Source: Bacillota bacterium
Lineage (GTDB): Bacteria; Bacillota; Clostridia; Christensenellales; Aristaeellaceae
Assembly (NCBI GenBank): GCA_023421395.1
Contig: JAEZTL010000025.1
Span: forward strand, 1-56,062
Length of the DNA: 56,062 nucleotides
Reading direction: 5' to 3'
In this document: in pieces, positions 43,521 to 50,887 of the stretch
Position numbering within the stretch: the first letter of the stretch is position 1
Layout of the letters: each line of letters starts with the position of its first letter
Notes under the pieces: generated by a model
Database searches by the model: none
Told to the model about the DNA's origin: nothing
What the model saw: only the letters and a program-made list of their open reading frames with translations
Made by a program: the position numbers and the translations under genes

Positions 43521-44291
43521 TTGTACCGGGTCATGCTCGTAGACGACGAGCCTTCGATTCTCGATTCCACCAGCCGGATGATCGACAAAAACCCGTCCTT
43601 CAAGGTGGTCTGCCGGGCCTATCTGGTTTCGGAGGCCAAGCAGCTGATCGAGGACTGCCGCCCGGACGTATTGTTCTCCGACATCAAAATGCCCGGCGGC
43701 AGCGGACTGGAGCTGATCAAGTACGTGTCGGAGACCCTGCCACACTGCGCCATGGTGGTGATCAGCGGCTACGACGACTTCAAGTACGTCCGCGACTCCT
43801 TCGTCTACGGCGTGGAGGACTACCTGCTCAAGCCCGTCTCGCCGTCCACCTTCCTGCCCTTTCTGGACAGGTTGGCCACCAAGCTGAAAAACGACGGCGC
43901 GGTGCGCTCGGACGGCGCCCTCGAGCGGGACAAGGGCAGCGATCCCGACCACGCGCTGCCCCCGTCGGAGCGGCTGGTGCGCGCCATCGAAGCCTACGTG
44001 GACGAGCACATCGCGGAGGACAACTCCATCCATGAAATCTGCAACGCCTTCTCCATTTCCCAGCCCTACCTGAGCCGCATCTTCCGGCAGCACAAGGACT
44101 GCTCCTACAACGAGTTTCTGGCCTCCGTGCGCATCGCCAAGGCCAAGCGGCTCCTTCTGCAGCGTCAGGACCTTTTGATCAGTACGGTCGCGTCGCTGAC
44201 GGGGTTTTCCAACCAGTTCTACTTCAGCCGCGTGTTCAAAAACGCCGTGGGCGTGACCCCCTCCGAATACAGGGGCAAAATATCACCTTAA
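43521..44291 (+). CDS. YesN-type response regulator with AraC DNA-binding domain
   Basis: A 256-residue protein: receiver domain 1-120 (VDDE; phospho-Asp in VLFSDIKMPGGSG; Lys in YLLKPVSP), a short linker, then a C-terminal AraC domain (about 155-255: SIHEICNAFSISQPYLSRIF; ISTVASLTGFSNQFYFSRVF). The TTG start at 43521 has GGAAGGTG six bases upstream. It is half the size of the regulator at 19375, lacking the long middle region. It probably activates the importer operon in which it lies. Confidence 0.92.
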   Translation: MYRVMLVDDEPSILDSTSRMIDKNPSFKVVCRAYLVSEAKQLIEDCRPDVLFSDIKMPGGSGLELIKYVSETLPHCAMVVISGYDDFKYVRDSFVYGVEDYLLKPVSPSTFLPFLDRLATKLKNDGAVRSDGALERDKGSDPDHALPPSERLVRAIEAYVDEHIAEDNSIHEICNAFSISQPYLSRIFRQHKDCSYNEFLASVRIAKAKRLLLQRQDLLISTVASLTGFSNQFYFSRVFKNAVGVTPSEYRGKISP

Positions 44292-44301
44292 GGAGGTCTT
44301 T

Positions 44302-45393
44302 ATGAATTCCAGAGAGCGAGTGCTGACGGCCTTCGGGAAACTCCCCGGAGTCCCCGACCGCGTGCCCTTCCAGTTTGACCTGTGCCGCAGCCTGACCGAC
44401 CACTTTTCAAAGAAGCTGGGCATCGCGCCCGACTATACCTGGTCCTATTACGAGGATCTGAGCTACCGGATCTCCGCCAACGAGCTGCGCACGCGCCTGG
44501 GCAGCGACTGCGTGGTGGTGGGCGGCCAGGTGGCGGCGGATTTCACGCCAGAGACCGTGCGGGGCAACATCACCACCAACGAATTCGGCATGCACATGAA
44601 ACCCACGCCGCTCTATGTGGAAGTGGTCAAGTGCCCGCTGGCGGGCGTGACCTCGGTGGAGGAAATCGAAGCCTACCGGATGCCGGACCCCAACGCGCCG
44701 GGGCGCATCCAAAATGCCCTCCGGGACATTGAACGCTTCAAAAAGGACTACTTCGTGATCGGCGACTGCGAGATCTCCATGTTCGAAATGGCCTGGCATT
44801 TGACGGGCCTTGAAGACTACCTCTACGGCATGGCCGACGAGGAGGAGTGGGTCGACGCGCTGAATGACAAGGTGGAAGCCTTCACCACGGGTCTGGCCGA
44901 GGAACTGGTGCGAGCGGGTGTCGACGCCATCTGGCTGGGCGAGGACCTGGGCAGCCAGGTTTCCACGCTGATCGCGCCGGATACCTGGCGGCGCATGTTC
45001 AAGCCGCGCCACGCCCGGCTGATCCGGAAACTGCGCGCCATCAATCCGGAACTGATCCTGATCATGCACAGCGACGGCGCCATCGCGCCGCTGATCGACG
45101 ACTTCATCGAGATCGGCGTGGACGTGTACAACCCGGTGCAGCCGGGTGTGCCCGGTTCCGATCCGAAGGAACTGATGCAGAAGTACGGCGGACGCATCCG
45201 CTTCTTCGGCGGCATCGACCAGCAGGCGCTGCTGCCCGAGGGGGACGCGGCCAAGATCGAAAAGACGATGCGCTTCTATGCCGAAACGCTGGGCGCAAGC
45301 GGCGGATATCTGATGGCCCCGGCCCACATTCTGCAGGCCGACGTGGCCCCGGAAACGGTGGAGGCCATGCTCGCCACCGCAAAGACGCTGTAA
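44302..45393 (+). CDS. Uroporphyrinogen decarboxylase-like (URO-D/MtaA-family) protein
   Basis: A 363-residue protein of the URO-D TIM-barrel superfamily, which includes heme-pathway decarboxylases and corrinoid-linked methyltransferases. Seen: N-terminal NSRERVLTAFGKLPGVPDRV, WLGEDLGSQ, ILIMHSDGAIAPLIDDFIEI (the H-S-D-G stretch typical of sugar-operon versions) and GRIRFFGGIDQQALLP. No other heme or methyl-transfer gene is nearby. Such paralogs often accompany sugar importers in Bacillota, but their reaction is not established. AAGGAGG precedes the ATG. Confidence 0.82.
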   Translation: MNSRERVLTAFGKLPGVPDRVPFQFDLCRSLTDHFSKKLGIAPDYTWSYYEDLSYRISANELRTRLGSDCVVVGGQVAADFTPETVRGNITTNEFGMHMKPTPLYVEVVKCPLAGVTSVEEIEAYRMPDPNAPGRIQNALRDIERFKKDYFVIGDCEISMFEMAWHLTGLEDYLYGMADEEEWVDALNDKVEAFTTGLAEELVRAGVDAIWLGEDLGSQVSTLIAPDTWRRMFKPRHARLIRKLRAINPELILIMHSDGAIAPLIDDFIEIGVDVYNPVQPGVPGSDPKELMQKYGGRIRFFGGIDQQALLPEGDAAKIEKTMRFYAETLGASGGYLMAPAHILQADVAPETVEAMLATAKTL

Positions 45394-45405
45394 GGGGGAA
45401 AATCC

Positions 45406-45723
45406 ATGGAACGATTTGCGTGGAAAGCGCGGCTAAAACCGGGGATGAAGGCGGAATACATTCGCCGCCACGACGAAATCTGGCCGGAGATGACCAGGCT
45501 GCTCAACGACGCGGGCATCCACAACTACACCATCTGGTGTGTGGGCGACGAGCTGTTCGGCTACTATGAGGCCGAAAAGGGCGCGGCCTTCGCCGCCAGA
45601 GCCCAGGCAGGAAGCCCTGTGGTGGACCGCTGGAACGAGTACATGAAAGACGTCATGGTGATGGAGATCGACCCCGCCACCGGCACCGCCTATCAATTGC
45701 AGCAGGTGTTCTTTCATCCCTGA
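45406..45723 (+). CDS. rhaM: L-rhamnose mutarotase
   Basis: A 105-residue protein, the normal RhaM length. The signature residues are present: YIRRHDEIWPEMTRLL (catalytic His, IWPE motif), NYTIW, YYEAEK, DRWNEYMKDVM and the C-terminal LQQVFFHP. RhaM interconverts the alpha and beta anomers of L-rhamnose in the cytoplasm. It ends the importer operon and is the best hint that the cargo is L-rhamnose or a close relative. A non-AUG start is not needed; ATG 45406 follows GGGGGA. Confidence 0.88.
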   Translation: MERFAWKARLKPGMKAEYIRRHDEIWPEMTRLLNDAGIHNYTIWCVGDELFGYYEAEKGAAFAARAQAGSPVVDRWNEYMKDVMVMEIDPATGTAYQLQQVFFHP

Positions 45724-45759
45724 CGGGAAGCCCAAAAGCCCGGCAGCGCGCCAAGGCGT

Positions 45760-46080
45760 CGAAAAATCCACAGGGTTACTCGGGATGAGAGCGCCCCGTT
45801 CGCGCCCGAAAGCCTCACGGGTTTTCGGGCGGCGCGCTGATTGATACCAACCCAAAACAAGAATGCTTCGTCGGGCTGGGTCTTTCGGCGCAGGCAAGGT
45901 TGGTTTCCCCTCAGGGGAAACCAAGCCGCTTCGCGACCGAGTGATTCAAATGGATTTGAATCACTCGCTCCGTGTCGCCTTCCGCTCAAAATAGCGCTGC
46001 GTTTCACGCCGAAGGCGTATCCCGAAGGGTTCCCTCGCTTCGACCCCTTGCTTCGCATCCCAAATCCCTCGCCCCGTCGG
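45760..46080. repeat. Palindrome-rich intergenic repeat region with dispersed repeat copy 2
   Basis: No gene. Ordered hairpins: GCCCGAAA (45804-45811)/TTTCGGGC (45823-45830); an 11-bp stem 45900-45910/45914-45924 with three-base loop; a 14-bp perfect stem 45938-45951/45954-45967 with two-base loop. Then comes the 29-bp unit 45972-46000 that recurs inverted at 27427-27455. This looks like a mobile palindromic intergenic element or a complex 3' region, not a coding gene; the open frames across it are incidental. Confidence 0.65.
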
Positions 46081-46116
46081 CATAATGATTATTTTTACTT
46101 GATATTACGGTGTTTT

Positions 46117-46148
46117 CCGGGCCGCCAGTGTGCACACTGGCGGCCCGG
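46117..46148. promoter_or_regulatory. Perfect 32-bp palindrome
   Basis: The bases 46117-46132 are the exact inverse complement of 46133-46148 with no loop, centred on GTGTGCACAC. It lies between the repeat region and the 3' end of the LytTR gene. No T-run on the outgoing side of either strand, so it is not a classic terminator; it could be a binding site for a dimeric protein or a cruciform. The rest of 46149-46272 shows nothing. Confidence 0.6.
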
Positions 46149-46272
46149 ACGCGTTCCCGGCGCACCCAACCCCGGGAACGGCCAGGATGGGACAGCGGGA
46201 TTGGGCACGGCCTGAAGCCCGCCGGCCCTTGTCCGGCAGTGCTTCTTCGCGCCGGCGAACCGTCCGGAAACT

Positions 46273-47034
46273 TTATGGGGTTTCAGGCGCGCCGGATCCG
46301 CTCTCCCCGCCCTGCTGCCTGGATTCCTGGACGAGATGCTGAAAATATCGGTCGCGGATGCGCGCCTGTTCGTTTCGGCGGATGTACACGGTGTCCCCAT
46401 TTTTCATGACAAAATCTTCCTCAACATGGTCCACCTGGTCAAAATTGACGATATAGCCCCGGTGACAGCGGCAGAAGGAGGCCTCCGGCAGCATGATCAT
46501 CACTTGATCGATGGGAAGGCGCGCGGTAAGCGTCTCCCTGGGCGTATGAATACGGCAAAGCTTGTTGTCCGCCTCAACGTAGAGAATCTCTTTCAGCGGT
46601 ATATCCCGCCGCTTCCGGTCCACCACCAGCGTCATCCGCTCCGCCGGGCGCGCACCGGCCCTGTCGCACCGGGCCCACACCTCCGCGAGGTCCGGCGCCG
46701 AGACGGGCTTGATCAGGTAGTGCGTCGCATAGACCTGATAGCTCTCCAGCGCGAATTCCGTACTGTAGGTGATAAATACAATCTGGCAGGCGGCGTCCGT
46801 CCGGCGGAGCGCCCGGGCGGTCTCAAGCCCGTTCATGCCGCTAAGGTACATATCCAGAAACACCACGTCAAACAAATCCGGCCGGAAAATCGCTGTCAGC
46901 GCCTCTCCCGACTCAAACCGCTCGATGGAATACGCGCGCGAAGCGGCCGTCAGACCGCCGTCTATCAGGCCCGCCAAGCGGTTCATGTCATCCGCCTGAT
47001 CCTCGCAGACCGCGATTCTGATCGGTTGGCTCAA
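46273..47034 (-). CDS. LytTR-family response regulator
   Basis: A 253-residue protein. The receiver domain (1-125) has CEDQADD acidic residues, phospho-Asp in VVFLDMYLSGMNG and Lys in YLIKPVSA. The C-terminal LytTR DNA-binding domain (about 140-240) shows LKEILYVEADNKLCRIHT and FCRCHRGYIVNFDQVDHV. I set the start at the TTG at 47034, six bases after GGGGGG; the frame extends upstream without a site. It probably works with the GHKL kinase at 47799-49649, with the secreted-protein gene between them as a likely target. Confidence 0.88.
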   Translation of the reverse strand: MSQPIRIAVCEDQADDMNRLAGLIDGGLTAASRAYSIERFESGEALTAIFRPDLFDVVFLDMYLSGMNGLETARALRRTDAACQIVFITYSTEFALESYQVYATHYLIKPVSAPDLAEVWARCDRAGARPAERMTLVVDRKRRDIPLKEILYVEADNKLCRIHTPRETLTARLPIDQVMIMLPEASFCRCHRGYIVNFDQVDHVEEDFVMKNGDTVYIRRNEQARIRDRYFQHLVQESRQQGGESGSGAPETP

Positions 47035-47150
47035 CGCAATCCCCCCGTTTCCATTCAAACCCCAACTTGTTAGGATGACATATTTATCCGCGCATGTCAA
47101 TGGGCATTCGCGGCGCGCGAACAGCGGTTTCAGCCGCCCCGCGCGGGTGC

Positions 47151-47156
47151 TATAAT
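47151..47156 (+). promoter_or_regulatory. -10 box of the small secreted-protein gene
   Basis: TATAAT at 47151-47156. The best -35 at 17 bases is TTTCAG (47128-47133), weak, which fits a promoter that needs an activator such as the neighbouring LytTR regulator. Confidence 0.55.
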
Positions 47157-47207
47157 AGCGCAAGCGGCCACCGGGAAACCGGGGCTCATTTTTTGGGAGG
47201 TAGAATC

Positions 47208-47735
47208 ATGAAAAAAAATGTTTCCTTTGCGCTGATCGTTGTGATGCTGTTGGGCCTTTACGCCATGGCACAGGCGGAACCGTTCTATCTGGAAGAAGCC
47301 GGCGTGACCATCGAAGTGCCCGAGGGCATGACCGGCCAGGACATGTCCAGTGACGGCAATTACGCGCTGGGCATCACCGTGGACGCGGATCCGGCCCTGA
47401 CCTATGCCTACAGTCTGGCCTATGTCGAGGCGCTGGACGGAAAGTACATCGAAGACCTCTCGGACGAGGAGGGCGCGCAGCTGGTTCAGGGCATTTCGAG
47501 CGCCATCCAGGACCCGCAGTTCGACACCGCGGAAGCCGACGGCTACAAGCTGCTGGTGGTGGCGTCGGGAGACGGCACGCAGCTTCATTACATCTCGCTG
47601 CTGGGCGGCTGGCTGTGCGATGTGGCGGCGCTCCGGACCGACGGCGCACTGGCCGATGAGGACGTCAAAACCGCGGCTGCGCTGCTGCTCAGCGTCCAGT
47701 TCGACGGCGACGCCGAGGCGGAAAGCGAAGGCTGA
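47208..47735 (+). CDS. Small secreted protein of unknown function
   Basis: A 175-residue protein with signal peptide MKKNVSFALIVVMLLGLYAM (cleavage after AQAE). The mature part starts FYLEEAGVTIEVPEGM and ends in acidic residues (GDAEAESEG). The beta-rich start and the ending LLLSVQFDGD resemble each half of the protein at 11484-12632. GGGAGG precedes the ATG and a strong terminator follows, so it is a single-gene unit. It lies between the LytTR regulator and the GHKL sensor genes, on the opposite strand; it may be their target or signal. No enzymatic motif is visible. Confidence 0.8.
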   Translation: MKKNVSFALIVVMLLGLYAMAQAEPFYLEEAGVTIEVPEGMTGQDMSSDGNYALGITVDADPALTYAYSLAYVEALDGKYIEDLSDEEGAQLVQGISSAIQDPQFDTAEADGYKLLVVASGDGTQLHYISLLGGWLCDVAALRTDGALADEDVKTAAALLLSVQFDGDAEAESEG

Positions 47736-47752
47736 TCCGGCAAAATGGGCAC

Positions 47753-47786
47753 GAGGCCCCGGCATATGCCGGGGCCTCCTTTTTTT
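47753..47786 (+). terminator. Intrinsic terminator
   Basis: GAGGCCCCGGCAT (47753-47765) and its inverse complement (47766-47778) followed by CTTTTTTT to 47786. Ends the small secreted-protein transcript; on the other strand it lies just past the stop-side of the GHKL kinase gene. Confidence 0.9.
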
Positions 47787-47798
47787 GCGCCCGTCCGT

Positions 47799-49649
47799 CT
47801 AGCCATGAAGCCGCACCACCGCTGCTGACTCAAACATCGTCCCCCCGGCGGTAAATTCCGCGTAACCTCCGTATTTTTTCACGACCGCGCGGATTGATGC
47901 GATGCCCACGCCCTCCGAATCAAAGCCGCGCTTCCCGGAGTAGAATACGCCGCCCTTTTCGAGGCATTTTCCATCAAAGCTGTTCCCCATACTGAAAATC
48001 AGATAGTCGCCCCGCACGTCCGCCCCGAACCGGATCAGACGCTTTCCGCGCTCTAGGCGCTCGCAGGCCTCAATGGCGTTTTCCAGCAGGTTACCCGCCA
48101 CGACGCACAGGTCCGTCGCCAGGACGGAGCCCGTATCCCCGGGCACGCGCAGCGCCAGCTCCATCTGCGTGCCCCTCCGCTCCGCCAGCGCCTGATAGTG
48201 CCGGGCGACGGCATCGAGGGCGTAGTTCTTGCACAGCGGGGTTTCCGTCTTCGGCGGCAGCGCGCCGAGCATCTCGGCCAAATAGCCTCTGATGCCCGCC
48301 ATATCCTCGCTGTCAGCGTAGCCACTGAGCGCCGTGAGCTGGTGCCTGAGATCGTGCCGGGCCTTTTGGGCCGCCTCAACCCCTTCCGTCAGCCGGTCGT
48401 ACTGCTCCCTTTGCATCCGGAGCAGCCGTCCGGAGGCGGTCACCTCCATCTCGAGCCGGGCCTTTTCCGCCTCCGCGCGCATCGCGTCGCGCGCATAGAA
48501 GCCGCTGATTACGCCCAGCGACAGAACAAAAATCAGCATGCCCGCCTGAAAGAAAAGGGACAGTATATCGGTGAAGCGGACGGAGTAGTTGACCACCTCC
48601 AGCACCGCGGACGCCGCCAGCGCCAGAATGGGCGCCGTAAAGCGCCGTGCCACCCTGCTCTTAAAGCAGACCGCTTCCCGGACAAGGCAGGCGGCAAACA
48701 CGACGAAGGCCAGCGGGACGAGGACGTGAAAGACGTACATGCTGCGGGACAGGCTCACGAGCCCCAGAAGCTGCAACGCGAACGCCGCCGCCGCCGCAGT
48801 GGCAAGCGCAAGCGATGCGGCCCCAAGCGGCGCCCTGCTGCGCGGCCCCAGCACCGTCAGCCCGTACAGCATAAGCGGAATCCCCAGCGTAAACAGACCG
48901 CCGAAGGCGAGCACATACAAAAGCGATGGATAAGGCAGCAGCAGGGCCGTCAGGTCGCACTCTCCGAAGGTCCACATGCCGGTGGCAACGGCAAACAGCC
49001 CCAGCCACAGAAACGCGACCGCTTTGGGCAGGCTGCGCCTCAGCATCAGCCCCATGCCCGCCACGGCCGCTCCGAGCAATATGAACAAAAGCGCGAACAA
49101 CAGGGAGAGCACATTTTCTTCAAAGACCATCATCGCCAGCGCGGCCTGATCCCCCGCGAAGACCGCCGGAATGGACATCACGCTGCGCTGCGTCGGGGAG
49201 AGGTATTCAAAGCGCAGCTGCCGGACGCCTTCCCCCGCCATAAGCGGAACGATGGCCAGGATTGTCGGAGGGTCCAGCAGAAATGCCGGATAGCGCCCCT
49301 CTTCCCCGCAGGTATAAATCAGCTTTCCGTTTTCGTAGAGCCGGAGCCGCGTGTATACGGTTTTGATCAGAAGGCAGTCCCCTTCGCCCGCGTCGACGCG
49401 GGCGTTTAGCGTCACGGCCGAGCGCGGCGGCAGTTCCGCCAGGCTCCCGGGCAGCAAAAGCGTGCCGCTCTGCCCGTCCCGCGTTTCGTAGGTCACTTCG
49501 GGCAGAGAGCGCACCTCCCGGACATCCGCAAATGCGGAAAGCCTGTTTGCCGACGCCCCCCAGGCGAGCGCCGTAAGCAGAATGAGCAGCGCCGCGCCGA
49601 CGGCAAAAAAAAGAAACCCCCTGAGCCTGCGATGAAACTCTGTTTTCAC
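47799..49649 (-). CDS. Membrane GHKL sensor histidine kinase (7TM-DISM type)
   Basis: A 616-residue sensor. Residues about 8-30 form a first helix; an extracellular beta-rich domain follows (about 30-180); then seven or so helices (about 190-400, starting MMVFEENVLSLLFALLFI). A coiled stretch leads to RHDLRHQLTALSG (phospho-His region) and a GHKL ATPase with VAGNLLENAIEAC, SMGNSFDG and GVGIASIRAVVKKYGG. I chose GTG 49649, seven bases after AGGAGG; the long upstream frame has no site. Likely partner of the LytTR regulator at 46273. Confidence 0.88.
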   Translation of the reverse strand: MKTEFHRRLRGFLFFAVGAALLILLTALAWGASANRLSAFADVREVRSLPEVTYETRDGQSGTLLLPGSLAELPPRSAVTLNARVDAGEGDCLLIKTVYTRLRLYENGKLIYTCGEEGRYPAFLLDPPTILAIVPLMAGEGVRQLRFEYLSPTQRSVMSIPAVFAGDQAALAMMVFEENVLSLLFALLFILLGAAVAGMGLMLRRSLPKAVAFLWLGLFAVATGMWTFGECDLTALLLPYPSLLYVLAFGGLFTLGIPLMLYGLTVLGPRSRAPLGAASLALATAAAAAFALQLLGLVSLSRSMYVFHVLVPLAFVVFAACLVREAVCFKSRVARRFTAPILALAASAVLEVVNYSVRFTDILSLFFQAGMLIFVLSLGVISGFYARDAMRAEAEKARLEMEVTASGRLLRMQREQYDRLTEGVEAAQKARHDLRHQLTALSGYADSEDMAGIRGYLAEMLGALPPKTETPLCKNYALDAVARHYQALAERRGTQMELALRVPGDTGSVLATDLCVVAGNLLENAIEACERLERGKRLIRFGADVRGDYLIFSMGNSFDGKCLEKGGVFYSGKRGFDSEGVGIASIRAVVKKYGGYAEFTAGGTMFESAAVVRLHG

Positions 49650-49757
49650 GGGTGGTCCTCCTGTGATGCGATCCCCGGGACCGGGCGAAAACGGCGCCGC
49701 TTCTTGAAGCGGAGAAGCCCGTCCGGGGCGTTGGCATTCCGTGGTTGATTCCCCATC

Positions 49758-49786
49758 ATTATACATGTTTTTCAGGCCCGGCGCAA
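49758..49786 (-). promoter_or_regulatory. Sigma-A promoter of the GHKL kinase gene
   Basis: On the minus strand TTGCGC (49781-49786), 17 bases, TATAAT (49758-49763). About 100 bases of leader precede the kinase start at 49649. Confidence 0.8.
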
Positions 49787-50099
49787 ACAAAGCGCGTTGC
49801 TTCAGGGGAAGCCGCGCCGCGGAGCGCGCCTCCCGAAAGCCGGCGGCATATGCGGCCTCTTGGTGGAAAACCGGCGGGGCCGCGCCCCCGTTTGCGGCGG
49901 CACAGCGAGCGCGGGCTTTCCCGAAAGACCGGAATTCCATCGGGAAGAGAAGGCTGCCATGGCTGAAACACGCACCGAGACGGCGCCGGCCCCATTCCAG
50001 CCGCCGTTCGCCTCTTCAGGGTTGGCGTGCCGCTGCCCGGCGTCCGGGGACTACAGGGAACTGGCGGGGAACCGCCGCCGGAAGTGCTCCCGCGGAGCG

Positions 50100-50700
50100 C
50101 GCCGCAGCCGTCGTCAGGATGGTCCACGGACCAACCATTCCGGCGGCTCCGTCTACGCGGCGCTGAATTACGGCTTCAAGAACATGGGACGCGCCGACGC
50201 ATTCGCCGGTGCTGTCGAAGGCCATCCAGGCCTTGACGCCGTCTTTGGGTACGAGGCCGCCTCCGGCGCGAAAAAAGCGGGCCTGCCGCCGCTGATGACC
50301 GCCGCCGGACGAGCTAAAGCGGCGCGTGGACGAGGCCGTCGAACGGATGGATTTAATGGGATGCGAACGGCGTACACCCCAATTCCTGAGCGGGATCGAA
50401 AAAAACGCGTGACCATCGCGGACATCCTGGCGATGCGGCCCGGCTTGATCCCCTTGGACGAGCCCACGGCGTCCCTCGGCCCTCGGAATACAGCGCTTCT
50501 GGAGGAGACGCTTCGCGGCTGTACAGGGAAGGGATGACCCTCGTGGTTTCTGCCGGTGGCGTGGACTTCGCCTGCCGGTTCGGGAAGCGGGTGGTCGTGT
50601 TCCACCCTGGAGAGAGCGCCGCGGACGATGCTTCGGAGGCGGCGTCCGGGAACGGGCGGGACTCAAGCGGCCGCTGCTCAGCGAGCCCTATCAGATGCTC
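50100..50700 (+). pseudogene. CbiO/EcfA-type metal or vitamin ABC transporter ATPase, decayed
   Basis: Pieces of a CbiO-type ATPase appear in shifting plus-strand frames: VYAALNYGFKNMG (50148, like the Q-loop region xVAFGPxNxG), DELKRRVDEAVERMDLMG then PQFLSG (50305-50390), KKRVTIADILAMRPGLIPLD and EPTASLGPRN (50401-50490, Walker B), and REGMTLVVSAGGVDFACRFG (50524-50583). At least two frameshifts separate them, and no Walker A is recognisable, so it cannot make a working ATPase. The family normally drives cobalt, nickel or vitamin import with CbiM/CbiQ or EcfT, none of which is visible here. 49650-50100 shows only the kinase promoter, and 50700-50887 nothing. Confidence 0.75.
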
Positions 50701-50887
50701 CGGGAAGCCTTTCCCAGACCCGCCGCATACCGCGCCCCACGCGGATCGAGGCCATGCTGCGCTATGTCCGCTTCTTTTTGTTTCCTGAGGGCGGGTTGCG
50801 CGGGTGCGCGGGACGCGGTAAAATGGATAGGTCGCAACCCGCCTTCCCGGCGGGGCACGAAAAAACCGGTCCGAAAGAGGCCCGAGC

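Noticed and set aside
45714..46058. A 114-codon minus-strand frame over the palindrome region
   Set aside because: It reads through three perfect hairpins and the dispersed repeat; such frames are typical of repeat DNA, not genes.
49650..49940. A longer N-terminus for the GHKL kinase starting at 49940
   Set aside because: It would include the promoter at 49758-49786; the GTG at 49649 has an ideal AGGAGG and starts just before the first membrane helix.
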